Below, piece after piece: positions 34,138 through 43,066 of a stretch of 64,000 nucleotides of DNA. The position numbers were made by a program, and so were the translations under genes. Origin of the DNA: Kitasatospora phosalacinea (GTDB lineage: Bacteria; Actinomycetota; Actinomycetes; Streptomycetales; Streptomycetaceae). Under the pieces are notes generated by a model. The model saw only the letters and a program-made list of their open reading frames with translations. It was not told where the DNA came from and did not search any database. The number at the start of each line of letters is the position of its first letter. Position 1 is the stretch's first letter. Location of the stretch: NCBI RefSeq assembly GCF_000716545.1, contig NZ_JNWZ01000033.1:67033-131032 (forward strand), written 5' to 3'.

Positions 34138-35919
34138 TCAGGCGTCCTTGAGGCCGGGGAAGTCCTCTTCCCAGAACTCGCGCTCCCCACGGAGCGGTGC
34201 TCCGGCGGCTCCGGCGGTGCTCTCCGCGCCCGCGTGCCGCTCCTGTTCGCGGCCGCGCAGTTCGATGCGGCGGATCTTGCCGGAGATGGTCTTGGGGAGG
34301 TCGGCGAATTCGAGGCGGCGGATGCGCTTGTAGGGGGCGAGCCGCTTGCGGGTGAAGGCGAGGATGGACTGGGCGGTCCCGGCGTCGGGTTCGTGGCCGG
34401 GGGCCAGGATGACGTACGCCTTGGGGACGGAGAGCCGCAGCGGGTCGGGGGAGGGGACGACCGCGGCCTCGGCCACCGCCGGGTGCTCGATCAGGACGCT
34501 CTCCAGCTCGAACGGCGACAGCCGGTAGTCGCTGCTCTTGAACACGTCGTCGGCGCGGCCCACGAAGGTGTAGTAGCCGTCGGCGTCGCGCTGGGCGACG
34601 TCCCCGGTGTGGTAGCGGCCGCCGGCCGTGGACGCGGCGTGCCGCTCCGGGTCGTCCTGGTAGCCGGCCATCAGTCCGAGCGGCGCGGACGCCAGCGGCA
34701 GGCACAGCTCGCCGTCGACGCCCTCGCCGGTGATCTCCTCGCCGGTGACCGGGTCGACCAGGACGACGTCGTAGCCGGGCAGCGGGCGGCCCATCGAGCC
34801 GGGTTTGACCGGCTGCCCGGGGGCGTTGCCGATCTGCGCGGTGGTCTCGGTCTGGCCGTAGCCGTCGCGCAGGGCGACGCCCCAGGCCCGTTCGATCTGC
34901 TCGACCACCTCGGGGTTGAGCGGTTCGCCCGCGCCGACGAGTTCGCGCAGCGGCGGCCGCCACTGTCCCAGGTCCTCCAGCAGCAGCATCCGCCACACGG
35001 TGGGCGGCGCGCAGAACGAGGTCACCCGGTGGCGGACGAGCGCGTCCAGCAACGGCCGGGCCGAGAAGCGCGGCTGGTTGACGATCAGGATCTCCGCCCC
35101 GGCGTTCCACGGGGCGAAGAAGTTGCTCCAGGCGTGCTTGGCCCAGCCCGGGGAGGACACGTTCAGGTGGACGTCGCCCGGCCGCAGGCCGATCCAGTAC
35201 ATCGTCGAGAGGTGGCCGACGGGGTAGGAGCGGTGGGTGTGCTGCACCAGCTTGGGCCGGCTGGTGGTGCCGGAGGTGAAGTAGAGCAGCAGCGGGTCCT
35301 CGGCCCGGGTGGGCCCGTCCGGGGTGAAGCCGCCGGTGTGCTCGGCCGCCCCGGCGTAGTCCACCCAGCCGGGGACGGGCTCGCCGACCGCGATCCCGGT
35401 CCAGTCGCCCTCCTGCCCGGCGAAGTTGGGGGTGAGCGCGGACTCGGCGACCACGTGCCGCACCCGGCCCCGGGAGAGCCGGTCGGCCAGGTCGTCCGCG
35501 GTCAGCAGGGTGCTCGCCGGGATGACCACCGCGCCCAGCTTGATCGCCGCGAGCATCACCTCCCACAGCGCCACCTGGTTGCCCAGCAGCAGCAGGACCC
35601 GGTCGCCGCGCGCCACGCCCCGCTCGCGCAGCCAGCCGGCCGTGCGGTCGGAGCGCTCGCTCAGCTCGGCGAAGGTCAGCGCCGTCTCGTGCAGCAGGGT
35701 GCCGTCCGCGTCCAGGTCGACGACCCGCAGGGCGACCGCCTCGTTGCCCGCCGCCTCGACGTCGAACCAGTCCAGCGCCCAGTTGAAGTACTCGCCCGCG
35801 GGGCGCGGGAAGGCACGGGCGGCGTCGAGGTCGCCGCGGGTGCGCAGCAGGTGGTCGCGCGCGGCGCGAAAGTCGCGGTGCGCGGCGGAGTTCCGTCGGT
35901 CGGCCGTGTCCGGTGCCAT
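34138..35919 (-). CDS. acyl-CoA synthetase (medium-chain ACSM-like)
   Basis: This 593-residue AMP-forming synthetase has FTSGTTSRPKLVQH, GYGQTETT, YHTGDVAQRDADGYYTFVGRADDVFKSSDYRLSPFELE and the C-terminal KTISGKIRR Lys loop. The N-terminal EYFNWALDWFD is typical of the acetyl/medium-chain acyl-CoA synthetase subgroup. I chose ATG 35919; an ATG at 36006 would add 29 unsupported residues. It acts in fatty-acid activation; no operon partners are present. Confidence 0.88.
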   Translation of the reverse strand: MAPDTADRRNSAAHRDFRAARDHLLRTRGDLDAARAFPRPAGEYFNWALDWFDVEAAGNEAVALRVVDLDADGTLLHETALTFAELSERSDRTAGWLRERGVARGDRVLLLLGNQVALWEVMLAAIKLGAVVIPASTLLTADDLADRLSRGRVRHVVAESALTPNFAGQEGDWTGIAVGEPVPGWVDYAGAAEHTGGFTPDGPTRAEDPLLLYFTSGTTSRPKLVQHTHRSYPVGHLSTMYWIGLRPGDVHLNVSSPGWAKHAWSNFFAPWNAGAEILIVNQPRFSARPLLDALVRHRVTSFCAPPTVWRMLLLEDLGQWRPPLRELVGAGEPLNPEVVEQIERAWGVALRDGYGQTETTAQIGNAPGQPVKPGSMGRPLPGYDVVLVDPVTGEEITGEGVDGELCLPLASAPLGLMAGYQDDPERHAASTAGGRYHTGDVAQRDADGYYTFVGRADDVFKSSDYRLSPFELESVLIEHPAVAEAAVVPSPDPLRLSVPKAYVILAPGHEPDAGTAQSILAFTRKRLAPYKRIRRLEFADLPKTISGKIRRIELRGREQERHAGAESTAGAAGAPLRGEREFWEEDFPGLKDA

Positions 35920-36174
35920 CTTGTCCGTCCCTGCGTCTCCCGCCCCGGCCGCCGCCTCGTTGCCCGGCCGCGGGCATACCGGCACGCTGCCAGCTCCTGT
36001 GATCATCGGTCAAGGGCGACACCGCATGTCACCGCCGGTGCGCCCGGCTCCCCGGCCCGCACCCGCCGTCCCGCTCCCGGCCGGGCGAAACCGGGCCGGT
36101 GGATCCGGCGCCAGCGGGAAGGAGGGGGCCGTGGCCGGTGGGATCGACGCGGAGGACGGGAGGGGACGGGCACG

Positions 36175-38058
36175 GTGACCGAGGACGACAGAGACGACAG
36201 GAACGACAGGGGTGATCCGGTGGACCGGCAGGACGGGAACGCGGTGGAGACGGGGGCGGACGGGGACGAGGCGTGGTGGAAGTCCGCGGTCGTCTACCAG
36301 ATCTACCCCCGCAGCTTCGCCGATTCGAACGGCGACGGGGTCGGCGACCTGGACGGCATCACCTCCCACCTCGACCACCTCGTCGAACTGGGCGTCGACG
36401 TGCTGTGGCTGTCACCGGTCTACCCGTCGCCGCAGGCCGACAACGGCTACGACATCAGCGACTACCAGGACGTCGACCCGCTCTTCGGCGACCTGGCGGC
36501 GTTCGACCGGCTGCTGGCGGCCGTGCACGCCCGCGGCATGCGGCTGGTGATGGACCTGGTGGTGAACCACACCTCGGACCGCCACCCGTGGTTCCAGGAG
36601 TCCCGCGACCCGGCGAGCCCCAAGCGCTCCTGGTACTGGTGGCGCCCCCCGCGCGAAACCGTCGACCCGAACGCCGCCGACCCGACCGCCGTCGACCCGA
36701 CCGCCGTCGACCCGACCGCCGTCGAGCCGCCCGCCGCCGAGCCGAACAACTGGGGCTCGTTCTTCTCCGGCCCGGCCTGGACGTACGACGGGGCGTCCGG
36801 CGCGTACTACCTGCACCTGTTCGCCCCCGGGCAGCCGGACCTCAACTGGGAGAACCCGGAGGTCCGCCAGGCCGTGTACGCGATGATGCGCTGGTGGCTG
36901 GAGCGGGGCGTGGACGGCTTCCGGATGGACGTCGTCAACCTGATCTCCAAGGACCCGGCCCTGCCGGACGGCCCGCTGCGCGGCGACGGCCTGTACGGCG
37001 ACGGCTCGCCGTCCTACCTCTGCGGCCCGCGGGTGCACGAGTACCTCCAGGAGATGCACCGCGAGGTGTTCGCCCACCACCCGGGCCGACTGCTGACGGT
37101 GGGGGAGATGCCGGGGGTGACGGTCGAGCAGGCCCGGCTGTTCACCGATCCGGCGCGGGTCGAGGTGGACATGGTCTTCCAGTTCGAGCACGTCAGCCTG
37201 GACCACGGCCCCGGCGGGAAGTTCGACCCGCGGCCGCTGCGGCTGACCGACCTGAAGGCGTCCCTGGCCCGCTGGCAGCAGGGCCTCGCCGACACCGGCT
37301 GGAACAGCCTGTACTGGAACAACCACGACCAGCCCCGGATCGTCTCCCGGTTCGGCGACGACGGCCCCCGCCACCGGGTCCGCTCCGCGACGATGCTCGC
37401 CACCGTCCTGCACCTGCACCGCGGCACCCCGTACGTCTACCAGGGCGAGGAACTGGGCATGACCAACGCCCCGTTCGCCTCGATCGGGGACTTCCGCGAC
37501 ATCGAGGCGCTCAACCACTACGCGCAGGCGCTCGCGGCCGGGCAGGAGCCGGAGCGGGTGCTGCGCGGGCTGCGCGCCATGGGCCGGGACAACGCCCGCA
37601 CCCCGATGCAGTGGGACGCCACGCCCGGCGCCGGGTTCAGCACCGGCACCCCGTGGATCGCGGTCAACCCGAACCACACCACCGTCAACGCCGCCGACGC
37701 CCGGCGCGACCCCGGCTCGGTGTACCACCACTACCGGCGGCTGATCGCCCTGCGCCACAGCGAACCGGCCGTCGTGCACGGCGACTTCACCCCGCTGCTG
37801 CCCGAGGACGAGCGGGTGTACGCGTTCACCCGCCGCCACCGCGGCACCACCCTGCTCGTCCTCGGGAACTTCACCGGCGAGCACGTGCCCGTCGACCTGC
37901 CGCCGCACTGGCGGGGAGCCGAACTGGTCCTGGGCAACCTGCCCGCCGCCGGCGCCGAAGGCCCCGCCGGCCCCGGACCGGGCACCACCACCGTCCTGGC
38001 GCCCTGGGAGGCGCGCGTCCACCGCATCACCGCCACGGCAGGAGAGAGCACCCGATGA
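36175..38058 (+). CDS. GH13 alpha-glucosidase (oligo-1,6-glucosidase type)
   Basis: This 627-residue glycoside hydrolase hydrolyses terminal alpha-glucosidic bonds. GH13 regions are clear: DLVVNHTSD, the nucleophile Asp in GFRMDVVN, the acid/base Glu in TVGEMPG and the transition-state Asp in NNHDQPR, with QGEELGMTN and PMQWDATPGAGFS later. A 27-residue loop is made of DPTAV-type pentapeptides encoded by a 15-bp repeat. No signal peptide is seen, so it is cytoplasmic. GTG 36175 follows GGAGGGG. ATGA coupling to the next GH13 gene suggests joint maltodextrin/trehalose metabolism. Confidence 0.9.
   Translation: MTEDDRDDRNDRGDPVDRQDGNAVETGADGDEAWWKSAVVYQIYPRSFADSNGDGVGDLDGITSHLDHLVELGVDVLWLSPVYPSPQADNGYDISDYQDVDPLFGDLAAFDRLLAAVHARGMRLVMDLVVNHTSDRHPWFQESRDPASPKRSWYWWRPPRETVDPNAADPTAVDPTAVDPTAVEPPAAEPNNWGSFFSGPAWTYDGASGAYYLHLFAPGQPDLNWENPEVRQAVYAMMRWWLERGVDGFRMDVVNLISKDPALPDGPLRGDGLYGDGSPSYLCGPRVHEYLQEMHREVFAHHPGRLLTVGEMPGVTVEQARLFTDPARVEVDMVFQFEHVSLDHGPGGKFDPRPLRLTDLKASLARWQQGLADTGWNSLYWNNHDQPRIVSRFGDDGPRHRVRSATMLATVLHLHRGTPYVYQGEELGMTNAPFASIGDFRDIEALNHYAQALAAGQEPERVLRGLRAMGRDNARTPMQWDATPGAGFSTGTPWIAVNPNHTTVNAADARRDPGSVYHHYRRLIALRHSEPAVVHGDFTPLLPEDERVYAFTRRHRGTTLLVLGNFTGEHVPVDLPPHWRGAELVLGNLPAAGAEGPAGPGPGTTTVLAPWEARVHRITATAGESTR
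36661..36735 (+). repeat. five 15-bp tandem repeats inside the alpha-glucosidase gene
   Basis: Units close to GTCGACCCGACCGCC begin at 36661, 36676, 36691, 36706 and 36721, encoding DPNAA, DPTAV, DPTAV, DPTAV and EPPAA-like pentapeptides after the first residue. They sit in a surface loop between GH13 regions I and II. Confidence 0.85.
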
Positions 38059-39704
38059 GACTGACCGAGACCGCCGACCTGTGGTGGAAGAACGCGGTGG
38101 TGTACTGCGTCGACGTCGAGACCTTCCAGGACGGCAACGGCGACGGAGTGGGCGACTTCGTCGGCCTCGCCCAGCGGATCGACCACCTGGTGCGGCTCGG
38201 CGTGACCTGCCTGTGGCTGATGCCCTTCCACCCGACCCGCGAACGCGACGACGGCTACGACATCACCGACTACTACGCCGTCGACCCCCGCCTGGGCACC
38301 CTCGGCGAGTTCACCGAGTTCGTCCGCACCGCCCGCGACCGGGGACTGCGGGTCATCGCCGACCTGGTCGTCAACCACACCTCCGACCACCACCCGTGGT
38401 TCCAGGACGCCTGCTCCGGCCGGGACGCCCGCCTGCGCGACTGGTACGTGTGGTGCGACACCCCGCCCGAGGACGGCCCGCAGGGGGTCACCTTCCCCGA
38501 CGCCGAGCAGAGCCTGTGGCAGTACCACGAGCCCACCGGCCAGTACTACTTCCACCGCTTCTACAAGGAGCAGCCCGACCTCAACATCACCAACGCCGAG
38601 GTGCGCGACGAGATAGCGCGGATCATGGGCTTCTGGACGCAGCTGGGCCTGTCCGGGTTCCGGGTCGACGCGGTGCCGTTCCTGCTGGAGACCGCAGGAC
38701 AGGTGGACGCCGACAACCTGCCCGACCCGCACGCGTACCTGGCCGACCTGCGGGCCTTCCTCGGCCGCCGCAACGGCGAGGCCATGCTGCTGGGCGAGGT
38801 CAACCTGCCCTACGACGAGACGCTCAGGTTCTTCGGCGACCCCGCCTCGGGCGGCGACGAGCTGACGATGTGCTTCGACTTCATCGGCATGCAGCGGATG
38901 TACCTGTCGCTGGCCAGGCAGCAGGCCGCCCCGCTGGCCGACGCGCTGCGCGGACGCCCGCAGCCGCCCCGCAACGCGCACTGGGCGACGTTCGTGCGCA
39001 ACCACGACGAACTCACCCTCGACAAGCTCTCGAAGTCCGAACGCGACGAGGTCTTCGCCGCGTTCGGCCCCGAGGCCGACATGCAGCTGTACGGCCGGGG
39101 CCTGCGCCGCCGGCTGCCCCCCATGGTCGGCGGCGACCGGCGCCGGATCGAACTCGCCTACAGCCTGCTGTTCACCCTGCCGGGCACGCCGGTGCTCTTC
39201 TACGGCGAGGAGATCGGCATGGGCGAGAACCTCGACGCCGACGGGCGGCTCGCCGTCCGCACCCCCATGCAGTGGACCCCGGAGCCGACGGCGGGCTTCT
39301 CCGACGCCGACCCGGCCCGCTACCCCCGGCCGCTGACCCGGGGCGCCTTCGGCCCCGAACGCGTCAACGTGCGCGACCAGGCCCACGACCCGCACTCGCT
39401 GCTGGCCCGGATGCGCTCCTTCGTCCAGGGCTACCGCGAGGCCCCCGAACTGGCCTGGGGCCACTGCGAGATCCTCGACACGGGCGACCCCGCCGTCCTC
39501 GCCCACCTCAGCTCCACCGGGGACGGCGCCGTCCTGGTGCTGCACAACTTCGCCGACCGGCCGGTCACCGCCACCGCCGCCGGAGCACCGGACGGCCGGC
39601 TGACCGACATCCTCACCGGAGCCACCGTCGAACGGGCGGCCGGCGCGCCCCGCGTCGAGCTGCCGCCGTACGGCTACCGCTGGCTGCGGGTCGGCGAACC
39701 CTGA
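38055..39704 (+). CDS. GH13 trehalose synthase-like/alpha-amylase family protein
   Basis: This 549-residue GH13 enzyme resembles the catalytic half of trehalose synthase (TreS): LWWKNAVVYCVDVETFQDGNGDG, LVVNHTSDHHPWFQ, nucleophile in GFRVDAVPF, Glu in LGEVNLP, Asp in VRNHDELT and LFYGEEIGMGENL. The usual TreS start reads similarly. It may interconvert maltose and trehalose or hydrolyse maltodextrin. The ATG overlaps the upstream stop, with AGGAGAG upstream. Cytoplasmic; no maltokinase domain is fused. Confidence 0.82.
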   Translation: MRLTETADLWWKNAVVYCVDVETFQDGNGDGVGDFVGLAQRIDHLVRLGVTCLWLMPFHPTRERDDGYDITDYYAVDPRLGTLGEFTEFVRTARDRGLRVIADLVVNHTSDHHPWFQDACSGRDARLRDWYVWCDTPPEDGPQGVTFPDAEQSLWQYHEPTGQYYFHRFYKEQPDLNITNAEVRDEIARIMGFWTQLGLSGFRVDAVPFLLETAGQVDADNLPDPHAYLADLRAFLGRRNGEAMLLGEVNLPYDETLRFFGDPASGGDELTMCFDFIGMQRMYLSLARQQAAPLADALRGRPQPPRNAHWATFVRNHDELTLDKLSKSERDEVFAAFGPEADMQLYGRGLRRRLPPMVGGDRRRIELAYSLLFTLPGTPVLFYGEEIGMGENLDADGRLAVRTPMQWTPEPTAGFSDADPARYPRPLTRGAFGPERVNVRDQAHDPHSLLARMRSFVQGYREAPELAWGHCEILDTGDPAVLAHLSSTGDGAVLVLHNFADRPVTATAAGAPDGRLTDILTGATVERAAGAPRVELPPYGYRWLRVGEP

Positions 39705-39713
39705 CCCGCGGTC

Positions 39714-39747
39714 CCGGGTCGGCCCGTTCGAGGGCGGGCCGACCCGG
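39714..39747. terminator. 13-bp bidirectional hairpin
   Basis: CCGGGTCGGCCCG (39714-39726) and its complement (39735-39747) with an 8-base loop lie between the convergent GH13 and iron-permease-family genes. Confidence 0.8.
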
Positions 39748-39753
39748 CGCCCC

Positions 39754-40125
39754 TCAGACCCGCTCCTCCAGCCGGATCGCCTCGCGCAGCTCCCGGTGCG
39801 CCCGGTCCCCGTCGCCCGCGTGCTGCTCCAGCAGGGCCGCGGCGATCGCGTCCAGCTTGCGCTGCAGCGCGTGCTCCGCGCGGCGCTCCGCGTTCTTCAG
39901 CAGCGCCAGCAGCACCAGGGTGACGGCGGTCATCACGTCACCCGCGAGGATCTGCCACTCGGTCGACAGGCCCAGCGCGTGCACCACGAAGAAGCCCGCC
40001 ACCAGCAGCAGGCAGAACACCGAGAACACCGGCGAGCTGCTCAGGTTGGACGCGGTCTCGGCCAGCCGCTCGAACCGGCCCCGCCCGCCGTCGGTGCGCT
40101 CGGCGGGGTGCGGGAAGACGCTCAT
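39754..40125 (-). CDS. low-affinity iron permease family protein
   Basis: This 123-residue membrane protein fits the bacterial short members of PF04120: a cytoplasmic start, two hydrophobic segments (VFSVFCLLLVAGFFVVHALGL and ILAGDVMTAVTLVLLALL) flanking STEWQ, and a C-terminal charged helix (LQRKLDAIAAALLEQ). The family name comes from yeast Fet4, but the bacterial proteins are small and their transport role is doubtful. The ATG has GGGGAGGG upstream. Confidence 0.75.
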   Translation of the reverse strand: MSVFPHPAERTDGGRGRFERLAETASNLSSSPVFSVFCLLLVAGFFVVHALGLSTEWQILAGDVMTAVTLVLLALLKNAERRAEHALQRKLDAIAAALLEQHAGDGDRAHRELREAIRLEERV

Positions 40126-40183
40126 GCCGCCCTCCCCGTACGGTGGTTCGCCGGTGCGTCGGCCCGGCGCCGGTGCGCGCCCG

Positions 40184-41197
40184 TCACCGTCGGCGCCCGA
40201 CGCGCGCGCCGAGGACCACGGCGGCCGCGGTGGCGGCGACGGCCCCGGCGACGGCGGCCCGGTGGGTGGTGGCCCACAGCTGCGGGCTCCGGGCGCTGGA
40301 GTCACCGGAGAAGCGGCCGCGCGCGCCGTAGTCCTCCCGGTCGTCCGCGGGCTTCCACAGGTTGGCCGGGTCGTCGCCCCCGCGCGGCTGGTCGGTCTGC
40401 TGCGAGCCGAGCCCGGTCCGGGCCAGGTAGCGGTCCAGCAGCCCCGGCACCACCGCGTTGGCGATCAGGGTGGCGGCCGTGCTGCCGCCCACCCAGTACT
40501 CGCGCCGCTCCGGGTGGTCCGCCGCGTGGACGACCGCCCGGGCCGCCACCTCGGGCTGGTAGATCGGCGGGACGGGCTGGGCGCGCTTCGGCAGCCGGGA
40601 GAGCACCCAGTCGAACTGCGGGGTGTTCACGGCCGGCATCTGCACCATCGTGGTGCGCACCCCCGAGCCGGAGGCCAGCAGCTCGCAGCGCAGCGCCTCG
40701 TGCCAGCCCTGCAGGGCGTGCTTGGCCCCGCTGTAGGCGCTCTGGTACGGGATGCCCCGGTAGGCGAGGGCGGAGCCGACGTGCACGAGCGTCCCCCGGT
40801 CGCGCGGCAGCATGCGGCTCAGCGCGGCCCGGGTGGCGTACACGTAGCCGAGGTAGGTCACCTCGGTGACCCGGCGGAACTCCTCCGCCGAGATCTCGGT
40901 GAAGGCGGCGAAGACCGAGGTGAACGCGTCGTTCACCCAGACGTCGATCGGGCCGAGTTCGCGCTCGACGCGTTCGGCGGCGGCCTCGACGGCCCCCGGA
41001 TCGCTGACGTCGGCCTCGATCACGACGGCCGTCGTACCGGCCTTCCGGGCCTCGGCGGCGGCTGCTTCCAGCCCCGCGCTGCCACGGGCGATCAGGGCGA
41101 GGCGGTCCCCGCGCGCGGCGAACGCCTCGACGCACGCCCGCCCTATTCCTGCACTGGCGCCGGTGATCACCACGACGCGTGAAGTGGGTGCGGTCAT
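40184..41197 (-). CDS. short-chain dehydrogenase/reductase with C-terminal membrane segment
   Basis: This 337-residue classical SDR has the NAD(P) motif TGASAGIGRA, VNDAF in place of NNAG, catalytic Ser (HVGSALAY), and YSGAKHA. The C-terminal 30 residues (AAVAGAVAATAAAVVLGARVG) form a likely membrane anchor. Its substrate is unknown. Proteins like this are common in Streptomyces and usually are not linked to secondary metabolism. Confidence 0.85.
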   Translation of the reverse strand: MTAPTSRVVVITGASAGIGRACVEAFAARGDRLALIARGSAGLEAAAAEARKAGTTAVVIEADVSDPGAVEAAAERVERELGPIDVWVNDAFTSVFAAFTEISAEEFRRVTEVTYLGYVYATRAALSRMLPRDRGTLVHVGSALAYRGIPYQSAYSGAKHALQGWHEALRCELLASGSGVRTTMVQMPAVNTPQFDWVLSRLPKRAQPVPPIYQPEVAARAVVHAADHPERREYWVGGSTAATLIANAVVPGLLDRYLARTGLGSQQTDQPRGGDDPANLWKPADDREDYGARGRFSGDSSARSPQLWATTHRAAVAGAVAATAAAVVLGARVGRRR

Positions 41198-41373
41198 GCC
41201 CTGTGGTGTGTCCGGTACTTCGCACCGCAAACCGGTCGACCGGGCGCGCCGCCCGGCACGCCGCCGGATCCCGAGCGGGCGCGACGGGCCGCGGCGGGGT
41301 GCGACGGAGTGCCCGAGGGGGCTGCGGAAATCCGTTTCCGCCCGTTCCCGACCTGCCGTTAGGATCACTGCCA

Positions 41374-41453
41374 CCTCCCGGGCGTGGGCGCAGAGGCAGA
41401 CGCGCCGCCATGGCATGGCGGAACACGCCGGTTCGAATCCGGCCCCCGGGAGG
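41374..41453 (+). tRNA. tRNA-like sequence with GGC anticodon loop, atypical acceptor
   Basis: A perfect T-arm (GCCGG, TTCGAAT, CCGGC at 41427-41443), a 5-base variable loop and a perfect anticodon arm (CCGCC, ATGGCAT, GGCGG) with GGC anticodon (Ala) are present. The closing stem is CCTCCCGGG/CCCGGGAGG, 9 bp not 7, and the linker before the D-arm is 5 bases. The D-stem has three sure pairs. No CCA is encoded. TAGGAT at 41360-41365 is a good -10 box. It could be a divergent tRNA-Ala or a tRNA-derived remnant; a second D-arm-like stretch follows at 41471-41487. Confidence 0.4.
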
Positions 41454-41562
41454 CCCGGACGACGGGCCCCGTGGCGCAGCGGCGGACAGGCCGCACCGCC
41501 AGGCCCCGTCCGGCCGGGCCCACCCTCGTCGCCCCGCACCACCACCCCCGGAGGACCGCCCG

Positions 41563-42957
41563 ATGAGCACGCCCCCGTCCAGCCTCCGGGAGGAACCGGA
41601 CGAGGCCGAACTCGCCGCCTTCGAGCGGACGTTGAGCCGGCTGTGGGCCCTGCCCCCGGACCACCCGGTACGGCTGCGGGCCGAGCGCGGCGCCGAGTCC
41701 CTCGTCCGCGACGGCCGGCACGCCCGCCGCCGCGCCCGCCGCACCGAGACCGCCCGGGCCGACGCCGCACTGATCGGCGCCACCGCCACCGGCGCCACCG
41801 GCCGCCGCGAGGACGCCCCGCTGCCCACCGCCGCCGGGCACGTCCCGATCGGCGAACTCGCCCGCCCGCAACGCTGTTACGTCTGCAAGCGGCACTACCG
41901 GCAGGTCGACGGCTTCTACCACCGGCTGTGCCCCGACTGCGCCGCCGACCACACCGCCCGCCGCGCGCTCAGCACCGACCTGACCGGGCGGCGGGCGCTG
42001 CTCACCGGCGGACGCGTCAAGATCGGCTTCCAGCTGGCCCTGATGATGCTCCGCGACGGCGCCGAACTGATCGTCACCAGCCGCTTCCCGCACGACACCC
42101 TCGCCCGCTTCCGGGCCGCCGGGGGCAGCGGGGGCTGGCTGCACCGGCTGCGGATCGTCGGCATCGACCTGCGCGACCCGCGCCAGGTCCTCGGCCTGTG
42201 CGAGCAACTGCGCGCCGAGGGGCGGCCGTTGGACGTCCTGGTGAACAACGCCGCACAGACCCTGCGCCGCCCGCCCGAGTCGTACGCGCTGCTGGCCGCG
42301 GGGGAGCACGGCACGGTGCCCGCGCAGGTCGCCCACGCGCCCGGGTTCCGCCCGATGCCCGCGCTCACCGCCGCCTGGCCCGCCGCCGAACTGGCGCCCG
42401 GGAAGAGCGGGTCGGCGCTCTCCGGGGTCGACGCCGGGTCCGTCGACGAGGCCGGCCTGCTGCCCGACACCGCGCCGCACAACTCCTGGTCGGCGACGCT
42501 CGGCGGGCTCGACCCGGCCGAGGTGCTGGAGACCCAGCTGGTCAACGCGCTCGCCCCGGCGCTGCTCTGCGACCGGCTGCTGCCGCTGCTGGAGGCCTCC
42601 CCGCACCCGTCCCGCTACATCGTCAACGTGACGGCGGTGGAGGGCCGTTTCGAGGTCCGCAACAAGACGGCGGGCCACCCGCACACCAACATGGCCAAGG
42701 CCGCGCTCAACATGCTCACCCGCACCAGCGCCGCCGAACTCGCCGGGCGCGGCGTCTACATGTGCGCCGTCGACACCGGCTGGATCACCGACGAGAACCC
42801 GGCGCCCAAGAAGTCCCGGCTGGCCGACCGCGGGTTCCGCACCCCGCTGGACGTCGTCGACGGCGCCGCCCGGGTCTACGACCCGATCGTCCGGGGCGAG
42901 GCCGGGGAGCCGTTCGCGGGCGTCTTCCTGAAGGACTACCGGGTGGCGCAGTGGTGA
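41563..42957 (+). CDS. SDR family oxidoreductase with N-terminal zinc-ribbon region
   Basis: The 464-residue protein has a Cys4 zinc-ribbon-like element (CYVCKRHYR and LCPDCAAD, about residues 106-128) before a Rossmann SDR domain. That domain has an unusual TGGRVKIGFQ cofactor motif, VNNAAQTL, and NMAKAAL in place of YxxxK. The canonical catalytic Tyr is therefore missing (position taken by Asn-Met). GGAGG lies 8 bases before the ATG. Function is unknown; it could be an oxidoreductase with altered chemistry. Confidence 0.75.
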   Translation: MSTPPSSLREEPDEAELAAFERTLSRLWALPPDHPVRLRAERGAESLVRDGRHARRRARRTETARADAALIGATATGATGRREDAPLPTAAGHVPIGELARPQRCYVCKRHYRQVDGFYHRLCPDCAADHTARRALSTDLTGRRALLTGGRVKIGFQLALMMLRDGAELIVTSRFPHDTLARFRAAGGSGGWLHRLRIVGIDLRDPRQVLGLCEQLRAEGRPLDVLVNNAAQTLRRPPESYALLAAGEHGTVPAQVAHAPGFRPMPALTAAWPAAELAPGKSGSALSGVDAGSVDEAGLLPDTAPHNSWSATLGGLDPAEVLETQLVNALAPALLCDRLLPLLEASPHPSRYIVNVTAVEGRFEVRNKTAGHPHTNMAKAALNMLTRTSAAELAGRGVYMCAVDTGWITDENPAPKKSRLADRGFRTPLDVVDGAARVYDPIVRGEAGEPFAGVFLKDYRVAQW

Positions 42958-43066
42958 TCACCGCCCCCACCGCCACGGTCCCGTGGCGCGGATCCGGCCG
43001 GCCCCGCCACCGGGGGCGCCCCGCCACCGGGAGCGCCCCGCCGTCGCGGAGCGGCGGCCCGGTGGT

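Noticed and set aside
38081..41182. A 1033-residue plus-strand frame over GH13 and SDR genes
   Set aside because: Low-complexity Arg/Pro composition without domains; the overlapping GH13 and SDR frames carry intact catalytic motifs.
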